A DNA stretch of 64,000 nucleotides from Natrinema sp. HArc-T2 (GTDB lineage: Archaea > Halobacteriota > Halobacteria > Halobacteriales > Natrialbaceae): contig NZ_JBGUAZ010000002.1 of the NCBI RefSeq assembly GCF_041821085.1, positions 558,001 to 622,000 of the forward strand. The letters are read 5' to 3'. The position numbers were made by a program, and so were the translations under genes. The notes beneath the pieces are model-generated. The model saw only the letters and a list, made by a program, of their open reading frames with translations, did no database searches and had not been told where the DNA came from. Of the stretch, positions 17,948 to 26,024 are shown piece by piece; the stretch's first letter is position 1, and each line of letters starts with the position of its first letter.

Positions 17948-18634
17948 ATGAACCGAACCACCGCGATCACACTGACAGCGATCCTCGCCGTTGCGATGGT
18001 CGCAGTTCCCATCGCTGCGGCAGGTATCGTCTCGAGTGGGACTGTACAGGACACTTCCGACGGGGACGACGGGAACGCATCGATCAAGCCCGGCGAACAG
18101 TTCAGCGCCGCCGTCGGCGTTCAGAACGCCGAACTCGACGGCGAGGTCTCGGAGCGAGCGCTCGGCGCGAAGATCGCGGCTGCCGAGACGGACGAGACGA
18201 GAGCAGCCGTCGTCGCAGAGGGATTCACCGAGAGCCAGACCCGCCTCGAGGAACTCGAGACCAGACTCGAGCGGTTGAACGAGTCCCGTGAGGCCGGCGA
18301 GATCAGCGAGGGCCGCTATCGCGCCGAAGTCGCGACGACCGTCGCCGAGTTGCGAACTGTCGAACGACGGCTAGCAGTCGTCGAGACGACGGCAGCTGAG
18401 CTTCCCGCCGAGGCCCTCGACGACCGCGTCGACGTCGAATCGATTCGAGCGCTTCGCGACCGAGCGGGCGAACTCGGCGGTCCCGAGACCGCGTCGATCG
18501 CGCGCTCGATCGCCGGTGATGACGTCGGCCAGTCGGTCAGCGACGACCGAGCGCCGCGTGGACCGTCCCAGCGGGATGCCAACGAACGCCCGGACGGCCA
18601 GATCGGGACTGCCGATCCGTCGGGCGAGGACTGA
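17948..18634 (+). CDS. Secreted coiled-coil protein, function unknown
   Basis: 228 residues from ATG 17948 (MNRTTAITLTAILAVAMVAV). A TATA-like GTGTATATCAC at about 17916-17926 gives leaderless spacing, so the in-frame ATG at 17885 is rejected. Signal peptide to about PIAAAG. The core (IKPGEQFSAAVGVQNAELDG, EVSERALGAKIAAA) is followed by a heptad-rich coiled coil (SQTRLEELETRLERLNESRE, YRAEVATTVAELRTVERRLA). The C-terminus is disordered and rich in R, D, P and G. It probably works at the surface with the preceding regulator and secreted modules. The stop codon forms the first bases of structured repeat copy A. Confidence 0.78.
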   Translation: MNRTTAITLTAILAVAMVAVPIAAAGIVSSGTVQDTSDGDDGNASIKPGEQFSAAVGVQNAELDGEVSERALGAKIAAAETDETRAAVVAEGFTESQTRLEELETRLERLNESREAGEISEGRYRAEVATTVAELRTVERRLAVVETTAAELPAEALDDRVDVESIRALRDRAGELGGPETASIARSIAGDDVGQSVSDDRAPRGPSQRDANERPDGQIGTADPSGED

Positions 18635-18720
18635 TACGGTCTGTTGTCACGATGTACGGTGCACCCGTAGGGCGGTCGCGGCCCCACCGGCACTGACTGA
18701 CAGGAGTCCGTACGATACCA
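18632..18720 (-). repeat. Structured intergenic repeat, copy A
   Basis: One of three copies of an element of about 86 bp (others at 21097 and 40555). Read on the minus strand it runs from about TACGGACTCCTGTCAGTCAG to GTGACAACAGACCGTATCA. The ends are imperfect inverted repeats (TACGG-C--CTGTCA type) and a second, weaker stem (CGGTG/CACCG) lies inside. It begins at the stop codon of the secreted protein gene and lies before the Lrp-domain gene at 18785. It could be a MITE-like mobile element or a structured RNA or terminator. Confidence 0.7.
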
Positions 18721-18784
18721 CCGGTCGTCCCGCGAGCGCGACTGCACTCGTGTTTTTTGGTTCCTGAGCCCGTACTTCGGTGGG

Positions 18785-19015
18785 ATGGTCGACGCGTATG
18801 CGATGCTCGATACCGCGGCTGGAACCGCCGACGACGTCTGTCAGTCACTGCACGATACAGAGGGTATCGTCGAGGTCCACGCCATCGCGGGCGACTTCGA
18901 CGTTATCGTCGAGTTGACGGGCGATGACCCCCGCGATCTCCTCGAGACGGTCACCGACACGATTCGACCGCTCGAGGGCGTCGGGACGACGCGAACGTAT
19001 GTCTGTATCGACTGA
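18785..19015 (+). CDS. Stand-alone Lrp/AsnC effector (RAM) domain protein
   Basis: 76 residues (MVDAYAMLDTAAGTADDVCQ...IVEVHAIAGDFDVIVELTGD). The single beta-alpha-beta ligand-binding domain of Lrp/AsnC regulators has no helix-turn-helix. Such proteins assemble into rings and bind amino acids, usually modulating full-length Lrp proteins or enzymes. The conserved G-D-F-D-V-I-V core and the final strand (VGTTRTYVCID) are intact, so it is not a truncated pseudogene. It lies 46 nt before the start preferred for the next gene; an earlier ATG of that frame (18999) overlaps its end. Confidence 0.88.
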   Translation: MVDAYAMLDTAAGTADDVCQSLHDTEGIVEVHAIAGDFDVIVELTGDDPRDLLETVTDTIRPLEGVGTTRTYVCID

Positions 19016-19061
19016 GACTGTCGTCCGCGGGTTTACATACGAAGCCGCGGCCAGACCGTCC

Positions 19062-19838
19062 ATGATCGACGATGCGATCCGCGTTCTCGCGGGTGACTGT
19101 ACCGTTATCGCCGAAAACGACGACCGCCAGGAGTACCGCGGCCGGGTGACGACGATCGTCAAACCCGACAACACCGTTCTCGTCCACGACATTGACGGCT
19201 ACCAGCCTGTCGCGTGGCTGACCCGCGCCGACAGCGTCTCGAGCGATCGCCGCGACGGCTTCACGCTCGTCGCGAAAAAGGACACCCAGACGCTGCGGAT
19301 CGCTGCCCACGACCAGGACGGCTTTGCCCACTACCCGTCGTCGGCAGCCGGCACACCCGTCGGGACGTGTCCCGACTGTGGCGGTACACTCGTGCGCTCG
19401 AGCGGGGTCCACTGTGTGGGCTGTGGCGACCGGTACGGCGTGCCAGCCGACGCGACGATCCGCGACGACCAGTGTGATTGTGACTGTGGGCTCCCGAAGA
19501 TGCGCGTCGAGCGCGGCCTGGCCTTTAACGTCTGTCTCGACCGGAGTTGTGAATCCCTCGACGCGGCAGTCACGGAAGCGTTCGACCGCGAGTGGTCGTG
19601 TCCGGAACCGGGTTGTGACGGTGACCTCCGGATCCTCCGGCGTGGCGGTCTCATCGCTGGCTGTGAGCACTATCCGGACTGTGACACCGGCTTTGCCGTT
19701 CCCGCCGGCGTCGTCGACGGCGAGTGTGGCTGTGGGCTGCCCACCTTCGAGACCACGAGCGGTATTCGGTGTCTCGATGCGACCTGTGAGCGTGCGCTCG
19801 AGGGGACGGTCGCGACCGAGCCCGCGGCTGACGACTGA
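19062..19838 (+). CDS. NucS N-terminal-domain protein fused to topoisomerase-type zinc fingers
   Basis: 258 residues from ATG 19062 (MIDDAIRVLAGDCTVIAEND); TATA-like GTTTACATACG at about 19031-19041 gives leaderless spacing, so ATG 18999 and the open frame to 18924 are disfavoured. Residues 1-75 match the DNA-binding N-domain of NucS/DUF91 (YRGRVTTIVKPDNTVLVHDI, then QPVAWL). The rest is a string of C4 zinc fingers of the topoisomerase I C-terminal kind: CPDCGGTLVRSSGVHCVGC, a CDCDCG...C-x4-C unit, CPEPGCDGDL...GCEHYPDC, and CGCGLPTF...CLDATC. The NucS nuclease domain (D/E-x-K) is missing. Inference: single-strand or branched-DNA binding accessory protein. Natural for haloarchaea, but the biochemical role is unknown. 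Confidence 0.82.
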   Translation: MIDDAIRVLAGDCTVIAENDDRQEYRGRVTTIVKPDNTVLVHDIDGYQPVAWLTRADSVSSDRRDGFTLVAKKDTQTLRIAAHDQDGFAHYPSSAAGTPVGTCPDCGGTLVRSSGVHCVGCGDRYGVPADATIRDDQCDCDCGLPKMRVERGLAFNVCLDRSCESLDAAVTEAFDREWSCPEPGCDGDLRILRRGGLIAGCEHYPDCDTGFAVPAGVVDGECGCGLPTFETTSGIRCLDATCERALEGTVATEPAADD

Positions 19839-19905
19839 TCACCAGCCGATACCGGATCAGCTACCGCGCGATAACCGCGCGACCAGCCGCCGCTGCGGTG
19901 GGTGG

Positions 19906-19999
19906 GACTGAAAGGGGCTTTCGAGGTAGTTGCATTTGGCGATCCAACCCAAATCGGATCACGACTGACGAACGGGAATCGATCCGCAGCCCCTTAGTC
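19906..19999. repeat. 94-bp element with 12-bp inverted ends, upstream of endA
   Basis: The left end GACT-GA-AAGGGGCT (19906-19919) pairs with the right end AGCCCCTTAGTC (19988-19999) over 12 bp with a 2-nt bulge. Inside, GATCC/GGATC forms a 5-bp stem over a 10-nt loop. It fills the gap before endA (20020). It could be a MITE-like sequence or a structured leader; a second copy was not found in this window. Confidence 0.5.
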
Positions 20000-20019
20000 G
20001 CGGCTGCCCAACACCCGCT

Positions 20020-21087
20020 ATGACACTCGAGGGGCGGTTCGAGGACGGCGTCGTCCGCGTCGGCGGCGACGCACGTCAGCGGTATCACGATTCGCGGGGG
20101 TATGGCTATCCACTCGAGGGCAACGAGATCGCTCTCGCACCCGTCGAGGCGGCCCACCTGCTGTATCGGGGCGACCTCGAGGCGGTGGTCGCCGAGAGCG
20201 GCGAGCGACTCTCCTTTCGGGAGTTCGTCGCACGTGAGCCCGGTGAGAACTTCGACGTGCGGTTTCTGGTCTATGCGGATCTGCGCTCGCGTGGGTTTTA
20301 CCTCTCGCCGGCCACCGAACCGTGGGTGCCGAACCCGCCCGGCGGCGCGACCGACTTCGCGGTCTTCCCGCGTGGGAAAGGCCCTCGCGACGGCGAGATC
20401 GAATACGCCCTGCGAGTCATCGGCGAGCGAACCGACGTTCCCGCCAGCGAACTTCAGGCGGGCGTGCTGGCGGTCGTCGACGAAGAAAGCGAGATCACCT
20501 ACTTCGAGGTCGACCGTCGCGATCCAACCGGGACCTCCGGCACCGACGCCGCGTTTCCCGACAATTGTGAAGCCGACTTGCTTGCTGACCGGGTCGTCGT
20601 CTGGGAGCCACCACTCGACCTCTACGAGCGGACGTTCTACGGCCAGCCGCTCGAGGGTCGGGAGTACGACGAGCCGACGCTGCAGTGTTCGCTGCTCGAG
20701 GCAGCCTACCTCGCCGAACGTGGGGCCATCGACCTCGAGCCGGCGACGGTCCGCGAGCGGGGTCGTGAGGTCGAGGGTGAGCGGTTTGACCGACGGCTGA
20801 CCGTCTACACGGCCCTGCGTGAGCGCGGTGTCGTCCCCAAGACGGGCTACAAGTTCGGTGCAGACTTCCGGACCTACGCCGACGTGGAGTCGGTCGAAAA
20901 CCTGGGTCACTCCGAGTTGCTCGTACGGGTGCATCCAGCCGACTACGTCTTCGAGCCCCGCGATCTGGCACTGGACGTGCGGCTTGCCCACGGCGTCCGG
21001 AAGACGATGGTGTTCGCGCTGGTCGGTGACAATGTCGATGACAGCGACGGCATCGAGTGGTGGTCGCTCGAGCGATTGACACCATAG
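20020..21087 (+). CDS. endA: tRNA-splicing endonuclease (fused two-repeat type)
   Basis: 355 residues. Cuts pre-tRNA at the bulge-helix-bulge motif to release introns. Two tandem endonuclease-like repeats are visible (N-terminal half 1-175, with ALAPVEAAHLLYRGDLEAV; C-terminal half, with TLQCSLLEAAYLAERGAI), as in the fused homodimeric EndA of haloarchaea. The catalytic triad is in the second repeat: Y286 in FGADFRTYADVE, H305 in LLVRVHPAD and K328 in GVRKTMVFALV. The first half lacks the triad, as expected of a structural repeat. trpS follows 163 nt later; haloarchaeal tRNA-Trp genes carry a large intron that EndA removes, so the linkage is functionally sensible. Confidence 0.96.
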   Translation: MTLEGRFEDGVVRVGGDARQRYHDSRGYGYPLEGNEIALAPVEAAHLLYRGDLEAVVAESGERLSFREFVAREPGENFDVRFLVYADLRSRGFYLSPATEPWVPNPPGGATDFAVFPRGKGPRDGEIEYALRVIGERTDVPASELQAGVLAVVDEESEITYFEVDRRDPTGTSGTDAAFPDNCEADLLADRVVVWEPPLDLYERTFYGQPLEGREYDEPTLQCSLLEAAYLAERGAIDLEPATVRERGREVEGERFDRRLTVYTALRERGVVPKTGYKFGADFRTYADVESVENLGHSELLVRVHPADYVFEPRDLALDVRLAHGVRKTMVFALVGDNVDDSDGIEWWSLERLTP

Positions 21088-21096
21088 GCCGGTCGC

Positions 21097-21181
21097 TGAT
21101 ACGGACGCTGTCAGTCAGTGCCGGTGGGATCGCGACCCGCCCTACGGGTGCACCGGCACATCGTGACAGCAGACAGTATGA
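21097..21181 (+). repeat. Structured intergenic repeat, copy B
   Basis: Copy of the about 86-bp element also present at 18632 (minus) and 40555. It begins TGATACGGACGCTGTCAGTC and ends TGACAGCAGACAGTATGA. The outer arms are imperfect inverted repeats. The inner stem is a perfect 9-bp pair, GTGCCGGTG (21118-21126) with CACCGGCAC (21151-21159). It lies in the 163-bp gap between endA and trpS. Confidence 0.75.
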
Positions 21182-21250
21182 AACGAGCGTCTGTATCGAA
21201 CGCGCCCGAAGCCGAAGGCTTTTGCGCGCTGCCGAGCCAAACCCGAGGTA

Positions 21251-22831
21251 ATGACCGGAGACGACCCACTCGAGGAGTCCGAGTCAGGGGAACCGCTGAC
21301 CGATGGAGGGGCCGCTGGAGCCGATGATGTTGCGCTGGACCCCTGGGGATCCTCGAGCGTCTCCGACTACCGCAAACTCTTCGAGGAGTTCGGCATCGAG
21401 GAGTTCGACGAAGTACTCGAGGAAGTACCCAATCCGCACTACCTGATGCGCCGGGGTGTCATCTTCGGCCACCGGGACTATCGCCCAGTCGCTGAGGCGC
21501 TACAAAACGACGAGCCCGCAGCCGTCCTCTCGGGCTTTATGCCGACCGGCGACCCCCATATCGGCCACAAGCTGGTCTTCGACGAGATCATCTGGCATCA
21601 GCAACAGGGAGCCGACGCCTACGCCCTGATCGCCGACCTCGAGGCCAATTCGGCCCGCGGGATGAGCTGGGACGAGATCGACGAGCACGCGCGCGATTAT
21701 CTGCTCTCCCTGCTCGCGCTCGGCTTCGACCCCGAGGAGGGCACACTCTACCGCCAGTCGGAAAACCGCGACCTCCAGGATCTGGCGTTCGAACTCGGCG
21801 CGGAGGCTAACTTCTCGGAGCTGCAGGCGATCTACGGCTTCGACGGCGAGACCGACGTTTCGCACATGCAATCGGTCGTCACCCAGATGGCCGACATCCT
21901 CTATCCGCAACTCGAGGAGCCCAAACCCACGGTTATCCCCGTCGGCCCCGACCAGGACCCCCACGTCCGGCTGGCCCGTGACCTGGCCGAACGGATGCGC
22001 TTTTTCAAGGTGAGCGAGGCCTACGCCAGCTTCGAACTCGAGCCCGCCGAGCGGGACCTGGTCGTCGAGTTCTACGAGCGACTCGAGCCTGCCGACTTCG
22101 ACGACGACATGCTTCGGTGTGTCCACGTCGCCGAGGCGCTCGAGGAGACGCCGCTGTCGGAGCTCGGCGTCGGTGCCGACGTCCTCGATTCGGTGTTGAC
22201 GAAGCTGAACGAGGCTGGCATGGAGCCGATCCGACCGCGCACGCGCTTTTTCGACCGGCGGGCGACCGACGAGGCGTTCGACGCACTCATCGACGCCGTC
22301 GAGGGCGAAAAGCGGGTCTACGAGAACCACGTCGACGCCTTCGAGATCGATCTCGCCGAGGCCGAGGAACTCGCCCGCCAGGTCGAAGTCGACACCGGTG
22401 GCTACGGCTTCCAGCCACCGTCGTCGATCTACCACCGCTTCATGACCGGGCTGACCGGCGGGAAGATGTCCTCTTCGATCCCCGCGAGCCACATCTCACT
22501 GCTGGACGACCCCGAAGACGGCTACGACAAGGTGAAGGCGGCGACGACTGGGGGCCGCGAGACCGCCGACGAACAGCGCGAGAAAGGCGGGAAGGCCGAC
22601 GAGTGTCCGGTCTACGAACTCTACGCCTACCTGCTGTCCGGCGACGACGATGAGTTCGCCAAGCGCGTCTACGACGAGTGTGTCGGCGGTGAACGCCTCT
22701 GTGGCGACTGCAAGGAACAGGCGGCGCAGTTGATGCGAGAGTTCCTCGAGGAACACCAGGAGAAACGTGACGAAGTCGAGGAGTTGCTCGAGGACGTCGA
22801 CATCGAACTCGAGTCACCGCGTCGTCGCTGA
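21251..22831 (+). CDS. trpS: Tryptophanyl-tRNA synthetase
   Basis: 526 residues; class I synthetase that charges tRNA-Trp. Signatures: SGFMPTGDPHIGHKLVFDE (HIGH), the Trp/ATP pocket VIPVGPDQDPHVRLARDLA, and the KMSKS loop as TGGKMSSSIPASHISLLDD. An acidic N-terminal extension of about 35 residues precedes the catalytic fold, and a Glu/Lys-rich anticodon-side helical tail (EEHQEKRDEVEELLEDVDIE) closes it. The longer, archaeal/eukaryal-type organisation and length are normal for haloarchaea. ATG 21251 is preceded by CGAGGTA, a weak Shine-Dalgarno. Downstream of endA and repeat copy B. Confidence 0.96.
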   Translation: MTGDDPLEESESGEPLTDGGAAGADDVALDPWGSSSVSDYRKLFEEFGIEEFDEVLEEVPNPHYLMRRGVIFGHRDYRPVAEALQNDEPAAVLSGFMPTGDPHIGHKLVFDEIIWHQQQGADAYALIADLEANSARGMSWDEIDEHARDYLLSLLALGFDPEEGTLYRQSENRDLQDLAFELGAEANFSELQAIYGFDGETDVSHMQSVVTQMADILYPQLEEPKPTVIPVGPDQDPHVRLARDLAERMRFFKVSEAYASFELEPAERDLVVEFYERLEPADFDDDMLRCVHVAEALEETPLSELGVGADVLDSVLTKLNEAGMEPIRPRTRFFDRRATDEAFDALIDAVEGEKRVYENHVDAFEIDLAEAEELARQVEVDTGGYGFQPPSSIYHRFMTGLTGGKMSSSIPASHISLLDDPEDGYDKVKAATTGGRETADEQREKGGKADECPVYELYAYLLSGDDDEFAKRVYDECVGGERLCGDCKEQAAQLMREFLEEHQEKRDEVEELLEDVDIELESPRRR

Positions 22832-22965
22832 CCGACTCGGAGACTCGCGACGAGTGTCGGCGGCTTGCGGTTGATAACCCGCACTCGTGTGTTTCTGGCA
22901 GCGTGTGCGACGACCGGGTGTCTGACGAAAGTATATACGGTCGTCCGTGAAATCCGGAACTATCG

Positions 22966-24210
22966 ATGGCTCGGCCCCTCCACGAGTCAGACGACTTGTT
23001 GGTCTCCGCTGACGTCCTCGGCGCGTTCGGCGTCACTCCTGCGGATCTCGATCAGACGCCGGCCAGCGATGACTCTCTCGAGACCGCGCTTGCCGACGCG
23101 CTCGCGACGGGTGTCGACCGGACGACGGTGCTTCGCCGGACCATCACCCGGAGCGATCGTGGGCTGTCCTGCCCGGCCCGGTACGCGGCGGCAGCTCTCG
23201 AGCGCGAACTCGTCGCCGTTTTCGAGGCGATCGGCTGGTCGTTGTCCGTCACCCACTCCGGCGAGGGACTGACACTCACCGCGGCTGACCGCCACGATCG
23301 CCGGCGCGAGACGACGATCACGTATCCCGACACGCCACTTGGGACCGACAACCTTCCTGCCGTCCTGTGGGCGATCAACGACGCCGTCTTCGCGGGAACC
23401 GACGCGCGGTTCGTCCTTCTTTCGGCAGGTATCGACCGCTGGCGGGCCGGCCTGATCGACGAAGCCGAACTCGAGCGACTTCGCGATCGCTACGGTTCGC
23501 GAATCGAAGCCGTCGAGCAGCCGCTGTGTCCCGAATATGGGTTCGCGGCGTACGTGCCCGATGCAACGGCCAACGACGCGATCGGAGCGACAAACGGCGA
23601 CCCGTGGCCGCCGTGGGCGCTCGAGCGGGACACTCGTGGGAGGGACACGGCCACTCGAACCGCGGACGACGGCGTCAACTCGCTCATCGACGAAGCGGAG
23701 CCGTCGACGGGATCGGATGCGGTGTCGGTGTCCGACGGCTCGAGCGAAATCGACGGCTTCGAACTGCGAGGGACGCCCGCACGCTCGCGACACGGAGACG
23801 ACGACGAAAACGCAACGGATGACGCGACGCCGACGTGGTCACAACCCTCGAGTCGGAACAGTCGATCGACGGACACCGACGACTTCGGCACGCTCTCGGG
23901 GCCCAGCCAGACGACACGCGTCACGAACGACTCGTTCGGGACGGATATCGACTCCGGGTCCGACGACGACCGCTATCGTGCGCTCGGGGCCGCCCTCGAC
24001 GCCGGTGGCACCGTCTCGGTTCGCGGGCTGCTCGAGGACGACGATTTCCTGCCCGAACTGCCGGCCACCGAATCCGAGGCGGTCCGCATCGAATTTACCG
24101 AGGAGTTCGATCCCGCGGCGATCACCGAAGCGACGGCGACTGCCGAGGAAGAAGGGTTCGAGTGGGTCGATTCCGGCTCGCTCGAGACGACGCGCATCTC
24201 CGACGGGTAA
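22966..24210 (+). CDS. Conserved haloarchaeal protein of unknown function
   Basis: 414 residues. The N-terminal globular domain (about 1-205) contains SADVLGAFGVTPADLDQTPA, RYAAAALERELVAVFEAIGW, TYPDTPLGTDNLPAVLWAIN and RFVLLSAGIDRWRAGLIDEA. A long disordered Ser/Thr/Asp-rich linker covers about 210-325. A small acidic C-terminal domain (YRALGAALDAGGTVSVRGLL...ESEAVRIEFTEEFDPAAITE) ends it. No catalytic motif, signal peptide or membrane span is evident. A TATA-like AAGTATATACGG at about 22927-22937 is at leaderless distance from ATG 22966, so it is independently expressed. I do not recognise the family. Confidence 0.75.
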   Translation: MARPLHESDDLLVSADVLGAFGVTPADLDQTPASDDSLETALADALATGVDRTTVLRRTITRSDRGLSCPARYAAAALERELVAVFEAIGWSLSVTHSGEGLTLTAADRHDRRRETTITYPDTPLGTDNLPAVLWAINDAVFAGTDARFVLLSAGIDRWRAGLIDEAELERLRDRYGSRIEAVEQPLCPEYGFAAYVPDATANDAIGATNGDPWPPWALERDTRGRDTATRTADDGVNSLIDEAEPSTGSDAVSVSDGSSEIDGFELRGTPARSRHGDDDENATDDATPTWSQPSSRNSRSTDTDDFGTLSGPSQTTRVTNDSFGTDIDSGSDDDRYRALGAALDAGGTVSVRGLLEDDDFLPELPATESEAVRIEFTEEFDPAAITEATATAEEEGFEWVDSGSLETTRISDG

Positions 24211-24223
24211 CGCCACTCCGTGA

Positions 24224-24242
24224 TGTGATGATCCGTATCACA
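24224..24242. promoter_or_regulatory. Palindrome TGTGAT-N7-ATCACA in the gap before pheS
   Basis: A perfect 6+6-bp inverted repeat with a 7-nt spacer begins 14 nt after the stop of the preceding gene and is followed by ATGTTTTAG. It is a plausible regulator site or short terminator hairpin. The rest of the 287-bp gap before pheS holds no gene I can call with confidence; see the findings for a possible broken zinc-ribbon on the minus strand. Confidence 0.3.
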
Positions 24243-24497
24243 ATGTTTTAGCCCGCTCGCGAATCATCCCGGATATGGCACTCGAATCCCGCGGGCGTGC
24301 CGGTGTCAGTAGCCAGCCACAGCGACCGCACACGGGATTCGGCTTCTTTTTCGCCCGGTGAGCCGGGCCGGTGGATCCGCGAGCGTCCACATCGGACGCA
24401 CGCGGCGAAACCGACCGTTCGACGCCGCTGCCGGGGAGCCGCCCGGGGCAGTATCGGAACCGCTAACTGACCGACACGCAGCCATCCAAACAAGCGA

Positions 24498-26024
24498 ATG
24501 CAACTTCCAGCACAACAGGTCGCGGTCTTAGAGACCGCGAGTGCGGACGAGGCAACGTCCGTCGACGCCCTCGCCGCGGCGACTGATCTCCCCCCCGAGA
24601 CCGTCACCGGAGCGGTCTTCGAACTCGAGGACGAGGGGCTGGTCGCCGTCAGCGAACGCGTCGACGAAACGATCGCGCTCACCGACGAAGGACGTGAGTA
24701 CGCCGAGGAGAAACTCCCCGAGGTCCGGCTCTACGAGGCTGCCCTCGAGGCCGGTGCCGACGACGATCCCGTCTCGATGGGACAGGTTATCGGCGCGTCC
24801 GGGCTCGAGGGCGGCGCGGTCGATATCGCGCTCTCGAACTACGCGCGCAAGGGTTACGGCATCATCGACAGCGGTGAAATCACCGCGGATCCCGACGCAG
24901 AGCCCGATACGGACGCCGAAGCGAACGCGCTTGCGGCACTCGCCGATGTCGACGATGCGCCAGTCGACAGCGTCGCTGTTGACGCGGACACGCTGGATCA
25001 ACTCGAGCGCCGCGGCCTGCTCGACCGTCACGAGTCGACGGTTCGTGAGGTGACGCTGACCGAACTCGCCGTCACGGAGCTGATGGCGGGGATCGAGACC
25101 GCCGAGACGGTCGGCCAGGTCACGCCGGAACTGCTCACCAGCGGCGACTGGGAGAACGTCGAGTTCGCCGAGTACAACGTCGAGGCAGACGCCGAACAGT
25201 TCGAAGGTGGCAAGGTTCACATCTTGCGCCAGACCGCCGAGCGCGTCAAGGACGTCCTCGTGGGGATGGGCTTCCAAGAGATGGAAGGCCCCCACGTCGA
25301 CGCTGACTTCTGGATCAACGACTGCCTGTTCATGCCCCAGGACCATCCCGCACGCACCCACTGGGATCGGTTCGCCCTCGAGCAGCCGACCCACATCGAC
25401 GAGTTGCCCACGGACCTCGTCGACCGCGTCGAGCGCGCGCACAAGGAGGGCGTCGGCCCGGACGGCGAAGGCTATCACTCGCCGTGGGACGAGGACTTCG
25501 CGCGGGCGCTGGCCCTGCGCGGGCACACCACCTCGCTGTCGACGCGATACCTCTCCGGCGAGGAGATCGGCGAACTCGAGCCGCCACAGCGCTATTTCAG
25601 CGTCGAGAAAGTGTATCGCAACGACACGCTCGACCCGACCCATCTGCTCGAGTTCTTCCAGATCGAGGGCTGGGTGATGGCCGAAGACCTCTCGGTGCGC
25701 GATCTGATGGGCACCTTCGAGGAGTTCTACGCCCAGTTCGGGATCGAGGACATCCAGTTCAAGCCCCACTATAATCCTTACACGGAGCCGAGTTTCGAGC
25801 TGTTCGGCACTCACCCGACGACCGGCGAGCTCGTCGAGATTGGTAACTCGGGCATCTTCCGCGAGGAGATGCTCGAGCCGCTGGGTGTCGAGTGTGACGT
25901 GATGGCCTGGGGACTGGCCTTAGAACGACTGCTCATGCTGATGTACGGCTTCGAGGACATCCGGGACATCCACGGGACGCTGTGTGATCTGGAACTGCTT
26001 CGCGAGACGGAGGTGACCTACTGA
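24498..26024 (+). CDS. pheS: Phenylalanyl-tRNA synthetase alpha subunit
   Basis: 508 residues; class II catalytic subunit of the (alpha-beta)2 enzyme that charges tRNA-Phe. An N-terminal winged-helix-rich region (about 1-200) is typical of archaeal/eukaryal PheS. The catalytic domain follows with motif 1/2 elements DVLVGMGFQEMEGPHVDADF, FMPQDHPARTHWDRF and YFSVEKVYRNDTLDPTHLLE, the Phe pocket FQIEGWVMAEDLSVRDLMG, and motif 3 WGLALERLLMLMYGFEDIRD. The TGA stop overlaps the ATG of pheT (TGATG at 26022-26026), so the two subunits are translationally coupled. Confidence 0.96.
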   Translation: MQLPAQQVAVLETASADEATSVDALAAATDLPPETVTGAVFELEDEGLVAVSERVDETIALTDEGREYAEEKLPEVRLYEAALEAGADDDPVSMGQVIGASGLEGGAVDIALSNYARKGYGIIDSGEITADPDAEPDTDAEANALAALADVDDAPVDSVAVDADTLDQLERRGLLDRHESTVREVTLTELAVTELMAGIETAETVGQVTPELLTSGDWENVEFAEYNVEADAEQFEGGKVHILRQTAERVKDVLVGMGFQEMEGPHVDADFWINDCLFMPQDHPARTHWDRFALEQPTHIDELPTDLVDRVERAHKEGVGPDGEGYHSPWDEDFARALALRGHTTSLSTRYLSGEEIGELEPPQRYFSVEKVYRNDTLDPTHLLEFFQIEGWVMAEDLSVRDLMGTFEEFYAQFGIEDIQFKPHYNPYTEPSFELFGTHPTTGELVEIGNSGIFREEMLEPLGVECDVMAWGLALERLLMLMYGFEDIRDIHGTLCDLELLRETEVTY

